A DNA stretch of 64,000 nucleotides, from the NCBI RefSeq assembly GCF_029839275.1, contig NZ_JAOCAH010000007.1:1-64000 (forward strand). The letters run 5' to 3'. Shown here in pieces: positions 8,596-18,325 of this stretch. Within the stretch, counting starts at the first letter, position 1; each line of letters starts with the position of its first letter. A program made the translations under genes and the position numbers. The notes beneath the pieces were generated by a model. The model searched no databases and was not told where the DNA came from. It saw only the letters and a program-made list of their open reading frames with translations. Source of the stretch: Pseudomonas sp. GD03944. GTDB taxonomy: Bacteria; Pseudomonadota; Gammaproteobacteria; Pseudomonadales; Pseudomonadaceae.

Positions 8596-10710
8596 ATGGC
8601 GCGCTATCCCCTTTGTTCCACACCTGTCTCCCTGGCTCTGCTGCTGGCCGCTCCGGCCATGGCGAACGAGACCCCCGTCGACCTGCCCGCTGTCACCGTC
8701 CAGGCCCAAGCCGCGACGCCAGAGGGCGAGACCGACCTGCACACCCCGACCACCAGCGGTTCACGCCTGGGCCTGAGTGCCCTGCAGACACCCGCCAGCA
8801 CCACCAGCCTCAGCGGCGAGCAGGTGCGCGGTCGCAACAACCTCACTGTGCAGGACGCGGTGACCCGTACCCCGGGCATCACCTTCATGGGCACGCCGGG
8901 CAACGGCGGCACCGCGCTGTCGGCCCGCGGCTTCACCGGCCATTCCTCGACCATGCAGCTGTACGACGGCACCCGCCAGTACATCGGTGCGGGCACGGTG
9001 ACCTTCCCGGTCGACACCTGGTCGGTGGAGCGCGTCGACGTGCTGCGCGGCCCGGCTTCGGTGCTCTACGGCGAAGGCGCCACCGGCGCGGTGATCAACG
9101 TGGTGCCGAAGAAGCCGTTCGAGGGTGAGATCCGCAACCGCCTGCGCCTGGGCTACGGCAGCGACGACCGTCGCCAGGCGGCGCTGGACAGCGGCGGTTC
9201 GCTGGCCGATGGCCTGAGCTACCGCTTCAACCTCAACCAGCAGGCCAGCAATGGTTGGGTCGACCGTGGCGAGTCCGAAAGCCTCGCGCTCAGCGCCGCC
9301 CTGCGCTGGGACGCCAGCGATGACCTGAGCTTCACCCTGTCCCATGACCATGGCGACCAGGAGCCGGAGCGTTACTTCGGCACCCCGCTGGTGAACGGCG
9401 ACTACCGCGAGAGCCTGCGCAACCGGAACTACAACGTCGACAACGCCGACGTGAAGTACAACGACCAGATCACCCGCCTGGTGACCGACTGGCGCATCAG
9501 CGACACCCTGAGCGCCAGCAACCAGCTCTACTACATCAAGACCCAGCGCTACTGGCGCAACGCCGAGACCTACACCTGGCAGCCGGGCGACCTGGTGGAC
9601 CGCAGCGACTTCTACGAGATCAAGCACACCCAGGAGCAGGTCGGCGACCGCCAGAGTTTCACCCTCGACCACAGCCTGTTCGGCCTCGACAGCCGCACGG
9701 TGGTTGGCGTCGATTACAACCGCATTCACTTCGCCCGCCAGCACGATTTCGGCAGCAGCTTCACCGACACCGTGCCGCTCAGTGGCTACGGCCGTGGCCA
9801 GTACCAGAGCAACGACCCGCAGGGCTATGGGCCGCGCGAGCGCAACCTGGCTCGCCAGTTCTCGCTGTTCGCGGAGAACCGCACCCAGCTCACCGAGCGC
9901 CTCTCGCTGGTCACCGGCGTGCGCCGCGACCAGGTGCATATCCAGCGTGACGACCTGCTGTCGGGCACCAGCGTCGACCGCAGCCTGACCGGTGAGAACT
10001 GGCGGGCCGGCCTGGTCTTCGAATTGACCCCGGAGCTCTCGCTGTACGGCCAGTACGCCACCAGCACCGAGGGCGTCAGCAACCTGCTGACCCTGAGCCC
10101 GAGCCAGCAGCAGTTCGACCTGAGCGACGCCAAGCAGACCGAGATCGGCCTCAAGCACGCGTTCTGGGATGGCCGCGGCGAATGGACCCTGGCCGCCTAC
10201 CACATCGTCAAGAAGAAGCTGCTCAGCCGCACCACACCGTCGTCGCCGACCGAGCAGATCGGCCAGCAGTCCTCCGATGGCCTGGAAGCCACGCTGGAGC
10301 TGGGCCTGGGCCAGGGCTGGCAGCTGTCGGCCAACGCCTCGTTCATCCGTGCCGAGTACGACGATTTCGTCGAAGGCAGCGGTGACCGCAGCGGCAATCG
10401 CCCGACCAACGTGCCGCGGCGCACCGCCAACCTGTGGCTGAACAAGGACCTGGGCAACCAGGTGGAGGCCGGCGTCGGCGCGCGTTATGTCGATGAGCGC
10501 TACGTGAACACCGCCAACACCGTGCGCGTGCGGGGCTACACGGTGGTCGACGCCAATATCGGCTGGCAGATGCTGCCGGACGTGCGTCTGGGTCTGGAGT
10601 TGAATAACCTGTTCGACCACCAGTACGCCACCACTGCCAGCAGTGATGGCGGACAGTGGTACCTGGGGGCGCCGCGTTCGTTCTTCGTGACCGCCGATTA
10701 CAGCTTCTGA
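8596..10710 (+). CDS. TonB-dependent outer-membrane receptor under B12 control
   Basis: 704 residues with a signal peptide (ALLLAAPAMA), a TonB box-like LPAVTVQA just after cleavage, a plug domain (SLSGEQVRGRNNLTVQDAV, RVDVLRGPASVLYGEG) and a 22-strand-type barrel ending in the outer-membrane sorting signal ...ADYSF. Overall it looks like the siderophore-receptor branch (FhuA/FecA-like) rather than compact BtuB, although the riboswitch and the downstream importer point to cobalamin or another corrinoid. The ATG at 8596 follows GGAAG; the frame is open 11 codons further upstream but lacks a signal sequence there. It heads the operon receptor-ATPase-binding protein-permease. Confidence 0.9.
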   Translation: MARYPLCSTPVSLALLLAAPAMANETPVDLPAVTVQAQAATPEGETDLHTPTTSGSRLGLSALQTPASTTSLSGEQVRGRNNLTVQDAVTRTPGITFMGTPGNGGTALSARGFTGHSSTMQLYDGTRQYIGAGTVTFPVDTWSVERVDVLRGPASVLYGEGATGAVINVVPKKPFEGEIRNRLRLGYGSDDRRQAALDSGGSLADGLSYRFNLNQQASNGWVDRGESESLALSAALRWDASDDLSFTLSHDHGDQEPERYFGTPLVNGDYRESLRNRNYNVDNADVKYNDQITRLVTDWRISDTLSASNQLYYIKTQRYWRNAETYTWQPGDLVDRSDFYEIKHTQEQVGDRQSFTLDHSLFGLDSRTVVGVDYNRIHFARQHDFGSSFTDTVPLSGYGRGQYQSNDPQGYGPRERNLARQFSLFAENRTQLTERLSLVTGVRRDQVHIQRDDLLSGTSVDRSLTGENWRAGLVFELTPELSLYGQYATSTEGVSNLLTLSPSQQQFDLSDAKQTEIGLKHAFWDGRGEWTLAAYHIVKKKLLSRTTPSSPTEQIGQQSSDGLEATLELGLGQGWQLSANASFIRAEYDDFVEGSGDRSGNRPTNVPRRTANLWLNKDLGNQVEAGVGARYVDERYVNTANTVRVRGYTVVDANIGWQMLPDVRLGLELNNLFDHQYATTASSDGGQWYLGAPRSFFVTADYSF

Positions 10711-10720
10711 GTCTTCGACC

Positions 10721-11497
10721 ATGGCCTCTCTGAACATCCAACACCTCGGCTGGGCCGTCACCAGCGGCAAGCAGTCGCGCTGGGTGCTGCAGGATGTCGG
10801 GCTGAGCGTCGGCGACGGCGAGCTGGTGGGGCTGATCGGCCCCAACGGCAGCGGCAAGACCAGCCTGCTGCGCTGCGCCTACCGCTACCAACGGCCCAGC
10901 CAGGGCGAGGTCGAGCTGGACGGGGAGGCGCTGTGGAGCCGCTCGCCGCGCTGGAGCGCGCAGCGGGTGGCGGTGGTGTTGCAGGAATTTCCCCTGGATT
11001 TCGGCCTGAACGTGACGGAAGTGGCGGCCATGGGCCGCACGCCGCACAAGGGCCTGTTCGACGGTGACGACCAGGCGGATGCGCGCCTGATCGAGGCGTC
11101 CCTGGCCCGGGTCGGCATGGCCGAGGCCCGGCACCAGGCATTCGCCAGCCTATCCGGGGGCGAGAAGCAGCGCGTGCTGCTGGCCCGTGCGCTGGTGCAG
11201 CAGCCGGGCCTGCTGATCCTCGACGAGCCGACCAACCACCTCGACCCCCGTTACCAGCTGGAACTGCTGCGCCAGATCAAGGCCCTGGGCCTGGCGACCC
11301 TGGCCAGCTTCCACGATCTCAACCTGGCGGCGGCCTTCTGCGACCGCCTCTACGTGCTCGACCAGGGCCGGCTGGTGGCCGCCGGCACCCCCGCAGAGGT
11401 ACTGACCGCCGACCTGCTGCAGCAGGTGTTCGGTGTCCAGGCACTGGTCGATACCCACCCACTCGCGGGGCACCCGCGCATTACCTGGATCGTCTGA
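10721..11497 (+). CDS. ABC importer ATPase (BtuD/FecE family)
   Basis: 258 residues with a complete nucleotide-binding domain: Walker A GPNGSGKTS near 41, Q-loop VVLQEF, signature LSGGEKQRV near 145, Walker B LLILDEPTNHLD and the switch histidine in SFHDLN. It energises the importer formed with the next two genes, working on the cytoplasmic face. It lies 10 bases after the receptor gene and shares one base with the binding-protein gene, so all are expected to be co-transcribed from the B12 riboswitch. Confidence 0.92.
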   Translation: MASLNIQHLGWAVTSGKQSRWVLQDVGLSVGDGELVGLIGPNGSGKTSLLRCAYRYQRPSQGEVELDGEALWSRSPRWSAQRVAVVLQEFPLDFGLNVTEVAAMGRTPHKGLFDGDDQADARLIEASLARVGMAEARHQAFASLSGGEKQRVLLARALVQQPGLLILDEPTNHLDPRYQLELLRQIKALGLATLASFHDLNLAAAFCDRLYVLDQGRLVAAGTPAEVLTADLLQQVFGVQALVDTHPLAGHPRITWIV

Positions 11498-12486
11498 TGG
11501 GCACTCACTGGTTTGGCTCGCCGCGCAATGCCGTGCGGCGCTTTCCTCTGTGGCTGATGGCGGCGGCACTGTGGTCAGGGGCGACCCCGGCCCTGGCCGC
11601 TACCGTCACCAGCTGCGACCGCCAGGTGACCATCGAGCGCCCGCCGCAGCGCGCGGTCAGCCATGACATCACCCTCACGGCGATGCTCCTGGCCCTCGGC
11701 CTGAAGGACAACATGGTCGGCTACAGCGGCGTCAGCGCCTGGAAAACCCCGACCCCGGCCCTGCAGGCCGAACTGGATGCACTGCCGGAGCTGGCGCCCA
11801 ACTACCCGTCGCTGGAGAACCTGCTGGATGTCGAGGCGGACTTCTTCTTCGCCGGCTGGAACTACGGCATGCGCATCGGCGGCGAAGTCACTCCGGCCAG
11901 CCTGGGGCGCTTCGGCATCCCGGTCTACGAGCTGACCGAATCCTGCGGCCATGTGATGACCCGGGACGAAGCCAGCCTCGATGACGTCTACACCGACCTG
12001 CGCAACCTCGGCCGCTTGTTCGCCGTGGAGGACCGCGCCGAGGTGCTGGTCGGCGGCATGCAGGCGCGGGTCGCGGCGGTGACCGAGCGGGTGGCGGCTA
12101 CCGGCAAGCGCCCGCGGGTGTTCCTCTACGACAGTGGCGAAGACGTGCCTTTCAGCGCCGGCCGGCTGGCCATGCCCCAGGCGCTGATCGAGGCCGCCGG
12201 CGGGCGCAACGTCATGGAAGGGCTGGCTGCCAGCTGGGTGCGGGTCGGCTGGGAAGCATTGGTCGAGCAGGACCCGGAAGTGATCCTGATCGTCGATTAC
12301 GGCCAGCGCAGTGCCGCGCAGAAGCGCAATTTCCTGCTGCAGCACCCGGCTCTGCAGGGCGTGACGGCGATTCGCGAACAGCGCTTCGTGGTGCTGCCAT
12401 ACCTGGCGGTGACGCCGAGCCTGGAGAACGCCGAGGCCATCGAAACGCTGGCAGCGGCGCTGCACCCCGAGGCCTTCGCGCCATGA
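11497..12486 (+). CDS. ABC importer periplasmic binding protein (BtuF/FecB family)
   Basis: 329 residues with a signal peptide (LMAAALWSGATPALAA) and a helical-backbone cluster A-III fold. The family marker ITLTAMLLALGLKDNMVGYS near 57 and the distal lobe FAVEDRAEVLVGGM are visible. It should deliver the ligand taken up by the TonB receptor to the permease. Substrate cannot be read from the sequence; the B12 riboswitch favours a corrinoid. It overlaps the permease as ATGA. Confidence 0.88.
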   Translation: MGTHWFGSPRNAVRRFPLWLMAAALWSGATPALAATVTSCDRQVTIERPPQRAVSHDITLTAMLLALGLKDNMVGYSGVSAWKTPTPALQAELDALPELAPNYPSLENLLDVEADFFFAGWNYGMRIGGEVTPASLGRFGIPVYELTESCGHVMTRDEASLDDVYTDLRNLGRLFAVEDRAEVLVGGMQARVAAVTERVAATGKRPRVFLYDSGEDVPFSAGRLAMPQALIEAAGGRNVMEGLAASWVRVGWEALVEQDPEVILIVDYGQRSAAQKRNFLLQHPALQGVTAIREQRFVVLPYLAVTPSLENAEAIETLAAALHPEAFAP

Positions 12487-13502
12487 TCCGCAGCCCGGCG
12501 TGCTACCGCCTGCTGCTGGCGGTGCTGGCGGCGTTGCTGGCGCTGTCCTGCGCGGTGTCGCTGGCGTTCGGCTCGGCCCAGGTGCCGCTGGAACGGGTGG
12601 TGGCGGTGCTCGGCCAGCGCCTGTTCGGGCTGGAGCCGGCGGTGGCGATCGGCATTGCCCAGGACAGCATCATCTGGCAACTGCGCGCGCCCCGGGCATT
12701 GCTCGGCGCCCTGGTCGGCGCCGGCCTGGCCCTGGTCGGCACAGCGCTGCAGGCGGTCACGCGCAACCCGCTGGCCGACCCACACCTGCTGGGGGTCAGC
12801 TCCGGCGCGGCGCTGGGCGCGGTGATCGTGGTGCTGTACCTCGGCGAGTTCGCCGGGCTGCTCAGCCTGCCGCTGGCGGCGTTCGTCGGCGCGCTGGCGA
12901 GCATGCTGCTGGTGCTGGCCATCGCCAGCCGCAGCGGCCGCCTGGAAAGCGACCGTTTGTTGCTGGCGGGGGTCGCGGTGTCCTTCGTGATGATGGCGGC
13001 GAGCAACCTGCTGCTGTTCCTCGGCGACAACCATGCGGCCAGTTCGGTGCTGTTCTGGATGCTCGGCGGCCTGGGCCTGGCGCGCTGGGAACTGCTCTGG
13101 CTGCCGGCCCTGTGCCTGCTGCTGGTGCTGGCAGTGCTGCTCGGCGTGGGGCGGGCGTTGAATGCGCTGATGGCCGGCGAGCAGAGCGCCGTGAGCCTGG
13201 GCCTGGAGCCGCGCCGGGTGCGCCTGCTGGTGTTCGTCTGCGCGTCGCTGTTGACCGGGGTGCTGGTGTCGCTGTCCGGTGCCATCGGGTTCGTGGGGCT
13301 GATGCTGCCGCACATCGCCCGCTACCTGGTGTGCGCCGAGCACCGGCGCCTGCTGCCGGTCAGCGCCTTGCTGGGGGCGCTGTTCCTGGTCTGGGTCGAC
13401 GTTGCGGCGCGCACCCTGCTGGCGCCCCAGGACCTGCCCATCGGCATCGCGACCGCGGCCATCGGCGGACTGTTCTTCGTCATGCTGTTGCGCCGTCGCT
13501 AG
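12483..13502 (+). CDS. ABC importer permease (BtuC/FecCD family)
   Basis: 339 residues with about ten hydrophobic helices. It carries FecCD/BtuC signatures: LVGAGLALVGTALQAVTRNP near 76, ADPHLLGVSSGAALGAV, and the ATPase-contact and gate segment GAIGFVGLMLPHIARYL near 265. It is the membrane channel of the importer, probably a homodimer. It is the last gene of the receptor operon; no clear terminator follows, only a short GC-rich hairpin region after 13503. Confidence 0.93.
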   Translation: MIRSPACYRLLLAVLAALLALSCAVSLAFGSAQVPLERVVAVLGQRLFGLEPAVAIGIAQDSIIWQLRAPRALLGALVGAGLALVGTALQAVTRNPLADPHLLGVSSGAALGAVIVVLYLGEFAGLLSLPLAAFVGALASMLLVLAIASRSGRLESDRLLLAGVAVSFVMMAASNLLLFLGDNHAASSVLFWMLGGLGLARWELLWLPALCLLLVLAVLLGVGRALNALMAGEQSAVSLGLEPRRVRLLVFVCASLLTGVLVSLSGAIGFVGLMLPHIARYLVCAEHRRLLPVSALLGALFLVWVDVAARTLLAPQDLPIGIATAAIGGLFFVMLLRRR

Positions 13503-13617
13503 GCGGCACTACCGCTTGGCGGTGCCGGCCGTGGGGCCGGAAAAGGGGTTGAACCGACGCCCTGCGCATGAGTCATCTGAACTACGCTTTCAGTGATTCA
13601 GCCGGGTGGAGGTTTCC

Positions 13618-14802
13618 ATGTCCATGCAGCTACCGCCGGTCCTGCGTAACCTGAACATTCCGCTGCGCCTGCGCCTGTGGGATGGCAACCAGTTCGACCT
13701 GGGGCCGCAGCCCCACGTGACCCTGGTGGTCAAGGACCCGGCCCTGGTGGCGCAGCTCGCCCACCCTAGCCTGGATGCCCTCGGCGGTGCCTATGTCGAG
13801 GGCCGGCTGGATGTCGAAGGGCCGATCCGCGAGGTGATCGAGGTCGGTGACGCCCTGAGCCAGGCACTGCTCGGCGATGCCCCCAGCCACGATGCCCCAC
13901 GCACGGCCCACGACAAGGGCATGGACGCGGCGGCCATCAGCTACCACTACGACCTGTCCAACGACTTCTACGCCCTCTGGCTCGACAGCGAGATGGTCTA
14001 TTCCTGTGCCTATTTCGAGACCGGCATGGAGGACATCGAGCAGGCCCAGCAGGCCAAGCTGCGCCACCTGTGCCGCAAGCTGCGCCTGCAGCCGGGAGAG
14101 CGGCTGCTGGATGTGGGCTGCGGCTGGGGCGGCCTGGCGCGCTTCGCTGCCCGGGAGTTCGGCGCCGAGGTGTACGGCATCACCCTCAGCCGCGAACAAC
14201 TGGAGCTGGGCCGCCAGCGCGTGCTCGACGACGGCCTGCAGGACCGGGTGCAGCTGGAGCTGCTGGACTACCGTGACCTGCCCCAGGACGGCCGCTTCGA
14301 CAAGGTGGTCAGCGTCGGCATGTTCGAGCATGTCGGCGAGGCCAACATGCCCCTCTACTGCCGGCAACTGGTCGGCGCGGTGAAGGCCGGCGGGCTGGTG
14401 CTGAACCACGGCATCACCTCGAAATACACCGATGGCCGCCCGGTCGGGCGCGGCGCGGGGGATTTCATCGACCGCTACGTGTTCCCCAACGGCGAGCTGC
14501 CGCACCTGGCCAACATGACCCTGCACCTCAGCGATGCGGGCCTGGAAGTGGTGGACGTGGAAAGCCTGCGCCTGCACTACGCCAAGACCCTGGACTGCTG
14601 GAGCGCACGCTTCGAGGAGCGGATCGAGGAAGCCGCGCAGATGGTGCCGGAGCAGGCCCTGCGCATCTGGCGCCTGTACCTGGCCGGTTGTGCCTACGGC
14701 TTCGCCCACGGCTGGATGAACCTGCACCAGATCCTCGCGCTCAAGCCCCAGGCCGATGGCAGCCACGACCTGCCCTGGACGCGGGCCGACCTCTACCGCT
14801 GA
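13618..14802 (+). CDS. cyclopropane-fatty-acyl-phospholipid synthase family methyltransferase
   Basis: 394 residues. An N-terminal SCP2-like segment is followed by a SAM methyltransferase of the CFA synthase family: YHYDLSNDFYALWLD, YSCAYFE, LLDVGCGWGGLARFAAREF and SVGMFEHVG. These enzymes add a methylene or methyl group across double bonds of membrane phospholipid acyl chains. GGAGG at 13608 supports the ATG at 13618. E. coli Cfa is 382 residues, so the length fits. Pseudomonas usually has several paralogues, so it need not be the main Cfa. Confidence 0.88.
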   Translation: MSMQLPPVLRNLNIPLRLRLWDGNQFDLGPQPHVTLVVKDPALVAQLAHPSLDALGGAYVEGRLDVEGPIREVIEVGDALSQALLGDAPSHDAPRTAHDKGMDAAAISYHYDLSNDFYALWLDSEMVYSCAYFETGMEDIEQAQQAKLRHLCRKLRLQPGERLLDVGCGWGGLARFAAREFGAEVYGITLSREQLELGRQRVLDDGLQDRVQLELLDYRDLPQDGRFDKVVSVGMFEHVGEANMPLYCRQLVGAVKAGGLVLNHGITSKYTDGRPVGRGAGDFIDRYVFPNGELPHLANMTLHLSDAGLEVVDVESLRLHYAKTLDCWSARFEERIEEAAQMVPEQALRIWRLYLAGCAYGFAHGWMNLHQILALKPQADGSHDLPWTRADLYR

Positions 14803-14882
14803 GCGGCGACGTGCGGTGATCGGCCGCACGCAGGGTGCGCTTTGCCTTAACATGCCCGGACTTGTCCCGAGCCGAGCCGTGC

Positions 14883-16631
14883 ATGCCTGCTTTCTCCCAC
14901 CGCCTCAACGTTGCTGCGATCGTGCTGGTGATTCTTGCCGGTCTGATCGCCAGCATGTGGCTGGCCGGACGCTACGCCGAGGAGCGCGCCTGGCAGGAGC
15001 GCAGCATCGAGGCCGAAGGGCAGTTGAAACTGTATGCACAGTCGCTGCACACCCTGGTGCAGCGTTTCCGCTCGGTGCCCGAGGTGCTGGCGCTCGACAG
15101 CGATATTCGGGAGCTGCTGCATTCGCCGGATGACAGTGAGCTGCGCAACAAACTCAACACCCGCCTGGAGCTGCTCAACGTGGCGGCCGGCTCCAGCGTG
15201 CTGTACCTGCTCGACGCACGCGGCGAGGCCCTGGTGTCCAGCAACTGGCGGGACTGGAGCAGCTTCGTCGGCAACAACTATTCGTTCCGCCCGTACTTTT
15301 TCGACGCCATGCGTCAGTCCGCCGGGCGCTACTTCGCCGTGGGGGTGACCACCGGGGTGCCGGGGTATTTCCTGTCCCACGTGGTGCGCGACGAAGACGG
15401 CAGCGCCCTCGGCGTGCTGGTGGTGAAACTGGAGCTGGAAGAGCTGCAGCGCGAATGGGTGTCGCAACCCGGGGTCCTGCTGGTGGCCGACAGCTACTCG
15501 GTGGTGATTCTCAGCAACGTGCCGGTCTGGCGCTTCAAGGTGCTCGACGAGCTGAACGACGAGGCGCGCAACGAAGTGGTGGTGGTGCGCAAGTACGCCG
15601 AGCAGGTGCTCAGGCCACTGTCCAGCGAGGTGCGCCAGCAGATCGGCACGAACGCCGAATGGCGGGTGATCGACGGGCCCGATGGCCGTCGTGACTACCT
15701 CTGGCAGCGCCTGGCCTTGCCGGCAGAGGGCTGGGTGCTGCACCTGCTGATCGAGCCGCACACCGTGATCGCCAGTGTGCGCAGCTACCGTCTGGCCGCC
15801 GCCGGGACCTGGATGACCCTGGCGTTCCTGTGCTTGTTCCTGGCCCAGCGCAGCAAGAACCAGCGGCTGCAGGCCGGCATTCGCGAGCGCCTGGAGCGGG
15901 AGGTGACCCTGCGCACCGCCGAGCTGCGCGAGGCCCAGGAAGGCCTGGTGCATGCGGCGAAGATGGCGGCGCTGGGGCAGATGTCCGCCGCCATGGCCCA
16001 TGAGATCAACCAGCCGCTGACTGCCATGCACATGCAACTGGGCAGCCTGCGCCTGCTGCTCGACAGCGGCCGCCAGGACGACGTGCGCGAGGGGCTGGCG
16101 CGGATCGATGGCCTGCTGCAACGCATGGCGGCGCTGACCATGCACCTCAAGACGTTCGCTCGCAAGACGCCGGCCGGTCTCAGCGAGCGGCTGCGCCTGG
16201 CGGATGTGCTGGAGCAGGCCCTGCAATTGCTGGCACCGCGTATCCGCAACGAGCAGGTCGAGTTGCGCAGCGAGGTGGACAGCAGCGCGGTGATCCTGGG
16301 TGATGCGATTCGTCTTGAGCAGGTGGTGCTCAATCTGTTGAACAACGCCCTGGATGCGATGGTCGGTGGCGAACGCCGCCAACTGGGTGTGCAGATCCGT
16401 CAGCAGGACCGGCATTGCGTGCTGCGGGTGACCGACAGCGGTGGCGGTATTTCCGAGGAACATCTGGCCCATGTTTTCGAACCGTTCTTCACCACCAAGC
16501 CCGTTGGCGAGGGCCTGGGGCTCGGCCTGGCCGTGTCCTATGGCATTGTCCGTGAGTTGGGCGGCACGCTGGAGGCGGGCAATGGCGAATTCGGGGCCGT
16601 GTTCACACTAAGGTTGCCACTGGCGCCATGA
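14883..16631 (+). CDS. sensor histidine kinase, DctB-like
   Basis: 582 residues in the DctB layout: TM1 at about 10-28, a periplasmic sensing domain of about 270 residues (dCache type), TM2 at about 303-321, a coiled linker, then the kinase core. H373 in [12 protein letters not shown] is the phosphorylation site. The N box ([11 protein letters not shown]), G1 (DSGGGI), F box (FEPFFTTK) and G2 (GLGLGLAVS) are intact. The adjacent response regulator and the TRAP transporter suggest it senses that transporter's substrate. The ATG at 14883 is chosen because the TM1 segment follows at once; no strong ribosome site is visible. Confidence 0.9.
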   Translation: MPAFSHRLNVAAIVLVILAGLIASMWLAGRYAEERAWQERSIEAEGQLKLYAQSLHTLVQRFRSVPEVLALDSDIRELLHSPDDSELRNKLNTRLELLNVAAGSSVLYLLDARGEALVSSNWRDWSSFVGNNYSFRPYFFDAMRQSAGRYFAVGVTTGVPGYFLSHVVRDEDGSALGVLVVKLELEELQREWVSQPGVLLVADSYSVVILSNVPVWRFKVLDELNDEARNEVVVVRKYAEQVLRPLSSEVRQQIGTNAEWRVIDGPDGRRDYLWQRLALPAEGWVLHLLIEPHTVIASVRSYRLAAAGTWMTLAFLCLFLAQRSKNQRLQAGIRERLEREVTLRTAELREAQEGLVHAAKMAALGQMSAAMAHEINQPLTAMHMQLGSLRLLLDSGRQDDVREGLARIDGLLQRMAALTMHLKTFARKTPAGLSERLRLADVLEQALQLLAPRIRNEQVELRSEVDSSAVILGDAIRLEQVVLNLLNNALDAMVGGERRQLGVQIRQQDRHCVLRVTDSGGGISEEHLAHVFEPFFTTKPVGEGLGLGLAVSYGIVRELGGTLEAGNGEFGAVFTLRLPLAP

Positions 16632-16691
16632 AGCCTGTGCGCCGGCGCCGCCCTTGGCGCTACACTGCGGGCCGATCAGTCAGGAGGTGAT

Positions 16692-18038
16692 ATGGGCGGT
16701 CAGGTAATTGTGGTCGATGACGAAGCGGCGATTCGCGAAGCCGTGCAGCAGTGGCTGGAGCTCTCCGGCTTCCGCGTGCAGACCTGCGCCAGCGCGGCCC
16801 AGGCGCTGGCGCTGGTCGACCGCGACTTTCCCGGGGTGGTGGTCAGTGACGTGCGCATGCCCGGCAGAGACGGCCTGCAATTGCTCGACGCCCTGCTGGA
16901 ACGCGACCGCGACCTGCCGGTGATCCTGGTCACCGGCCATGGCGACGTGCCGATGGCCGTGCAGGCGATGAGCCAGGGCGCCTACGACTTCATCGAAAAA
17001 CCGTTCACCCCGGAGCGCCTGCTCAACAGCGTGCGCCGCGCCCTGGATAAACGCCGCCTGGTCTGCGAGAACCGCCAGCTGCGCCAGCAGTTCGCGTTCA
17101 AGGACAGCATCGAAGGGCAGCTGCTCGGTGTGTCGCGCTCGATGGAGAGCCTGCGCCGGCAGATCCTGGAGCTGGCCGGCACCTCGGTGAACATCCTGAT
17201 TCGCGGCGAAACCGGTTGCGGCAAGGAGCGGGTCGCCCGCTGCCTGCATGATTTCAGCGGGCGCGCCGGCAAGCCGTTCGTGGCACTCAACTGTGCGGCG
17301 ATCCCGGAAAACCTGTTCGAGAGCGAACTGTTCGGCCACGAAAACGGCGCATTCACCGGGGCCCAGGGCAAGCGCATCGGCCGGATCGAACACGCCGATG
17401 GCGGCACCCTGTTCCTCGACGAGGTGGAAAGCCTGCCCCTGGCCCAGCAGGTCAAGCTGCTGCGGGTGTTGCAGGAGAAGACCCTGGAGCGCCTGGGGTC
17501 CAACCGCAGCATCCAGGTCGATCTGCGGGTGATCAGCGCGGTGAAGCCGGACCTGCTCGACGAGGTACGGGCCGGACGCTTCCGCGAAGACCTGTACTAC
17601 CGCCTGAACGTCGCCAGCGTGCAGATTCCGCCGTTGCGCGAGCGCCGCGAGGACATTCCGCTGCTGTTCCAGCACTTCGCCCATGAGGCCGCGCAGCGCC
17701 ACGAGCGCACCGCACCGCTGCTGTCGCCGGGCGAGCTGACCGGGCTGCTGGGCCATGACTGGCCGGGCAACGTGCGCGAGCTGATCAACGCCGCCGAGCG
17801 CCACGCCCTGGGCCTCAGTGCGCCGACCGCGGATGCGGCTGTCGGCCAGTCCCTGGCCGAGCAGATGGAAGCCTTCGAGTTGCAGTGCCTGCACGCCGCC
17901 CTGCTGCGTTGCCAGGGCAACATCGCCCAGACAATGGAGCTGCTGCAGCTGCCGCGGCGCACCCTCAACGAGAAGATGCAGCGCCATGGCCTGCAGCGCA
18001 GCACCTACCGTCCAGTGGGCAGCAGTGATGATGAATAG
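16692..18038 (+). CDS. sigma-54-dependent response regulator, DctD-like
   Basis: 448 residues with three domains. The receiver domain has D53 as phospho-acceptor (VVVSDVRMPG) and the conserved K in EKPF. The AAA+ domain has GETGCGKE near 172, the sigma-54 loop GAFTGA at 219-224, and FREDLYYRLNV. The C-terminal Fis-type HTH includes NIAQTMELLQLPRRTLNEKM. AGGAGG upstream supports the ATG at 16692. It should activate the sigma-54 promoter 100 bases beyond its stop codon. A perfect palindrome overlaps its stop codon. Confidence 0.93.
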   Translation: MGGQVIVVDDEAAIREAVQQWLELSGFRVQTCASAAQALALVDRDFPGVVVSDVRMPGRDGLQLLDALLERDRDLPVILVTGHGDVPMAVQAMSQGAYDFIEKPFTPERLLNSVRRALDKRRLVCENRQLRQQFAFKDSIEGQLLGVSRSMESLRRQILELAGTSVNILIRGETGCGKERVARCLHDFSGRAGKPFVALNCAAIPENLFESELFGHENGAFTGAQGKRIGRIEHADGGTLFLDEVESLPLAQQVKLLRVLQEKTLERLGSNRSIQVDLRVISAVKPDLLDEVRAGRFREDLYYRLNVASVQIPPLRERREDIPLLFQHFAHEAAQRHERTAPLLSPGELTGLLGHDWPGNVRELINAAERHALGLSAPTADAAVGQSLAEQMEAFELQCLHAALLRCQGNIAQTMELLQLPRRTLNEKMQRHGLQRSTYRPVGSSDDE

Positions 18039-18055
18039 GCATATTTTTGCCTATT
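18034..18055. promoter_or_regulatory. candidate activator-binding palindrome (UAS) or terminator
   Basis: AATAGGCA-N6-TGCCTATT is a perfect 8-bp inverted repeat that overlaps the regulator stop codon and ends about 80 bases upstream of the -24 element. That spacing suits an upstream activating site for the DctD-like protein, and a half-site TATAGGC recurs at about 18065. Because T residues follow, a weak intrinsic terminator is the alternative reading. Confidence 0.55.
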
Positions 18056-18135
18056 TTTACTGATTTATAGGCTGCAATCCGCTCATTTTTGCTGGCGCGG
18101 CATCGCCAACGGCCTTGGCACGGGCTTCGGCCCGC

Positions 18136-18151
18136 TGGCACGCTAACTGCT
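18136..18151 (+). promoter_or_regulatory. sigma-54 promoter of the TAXI operon
   Basis: TGGCACGCTAACTGCT matches the sigma-54 consensus TGGCACG-N4-TTGCW at all but one of the conserved positions, with exact GG-N10-GC spacing. Transcription should begin about 12 bases downstream, leaving a leader of roughly 230 bases before the transporter gene. A second TGGCACG a little upstream lacks the -12 GC at the right spacing. Confidence 0.88.
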
Positions 18152-18214
18152 ATAACTCTTGTCAGCCGGATACGTTTCCCTGTCCGGTATCCATAAGAAC
18201 AAGAGGTCGCCCCC

Positions 18215-18307
18215 ATGCACTGCCATACCCCTCCCATGAGCCTGTCTCATTCCCGACTGCCGGTGTGCAACAGGTTTCGAGCCCTGGCAGGCAACGGTTA
18301 CCTCTGA
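18215..18307 (+). CDS. possible 30-residue leader peptide
   Basis: An ATG preceded by AAGAGG opens a 30-codon frame starting MHCHTPPMSLSHSR inside the long sigma-54 leader and ending 84 bases before the TAXI binding-protein gene. No homology is recognised and coding potential is weak. It is listed because the ribosome site is reasonable and the leader is otherwise unexplained. Confidence 0.25.
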   Translation: MHCHTPPMSLSHSRLPVCNRFRALAGNGYL

Positions 18308-18325
18308 TTCATCCGCCCGGGGCCT

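Noticed and set aside
8761..10857. Minus-strand open frame of 698 codons opposite the TonB receptor
   Set aside because: Pure antisense of a clear outer-membrane receptor and the start of its ATPase gene, with low-complexity translation.
18113..18128. A second sigma-54-like promoter at the first TGGCACG
   Set aside because: The GG-N10-GC spacing is wrong (the second GC is one base too far), whereas the copy at 18136 is exact.
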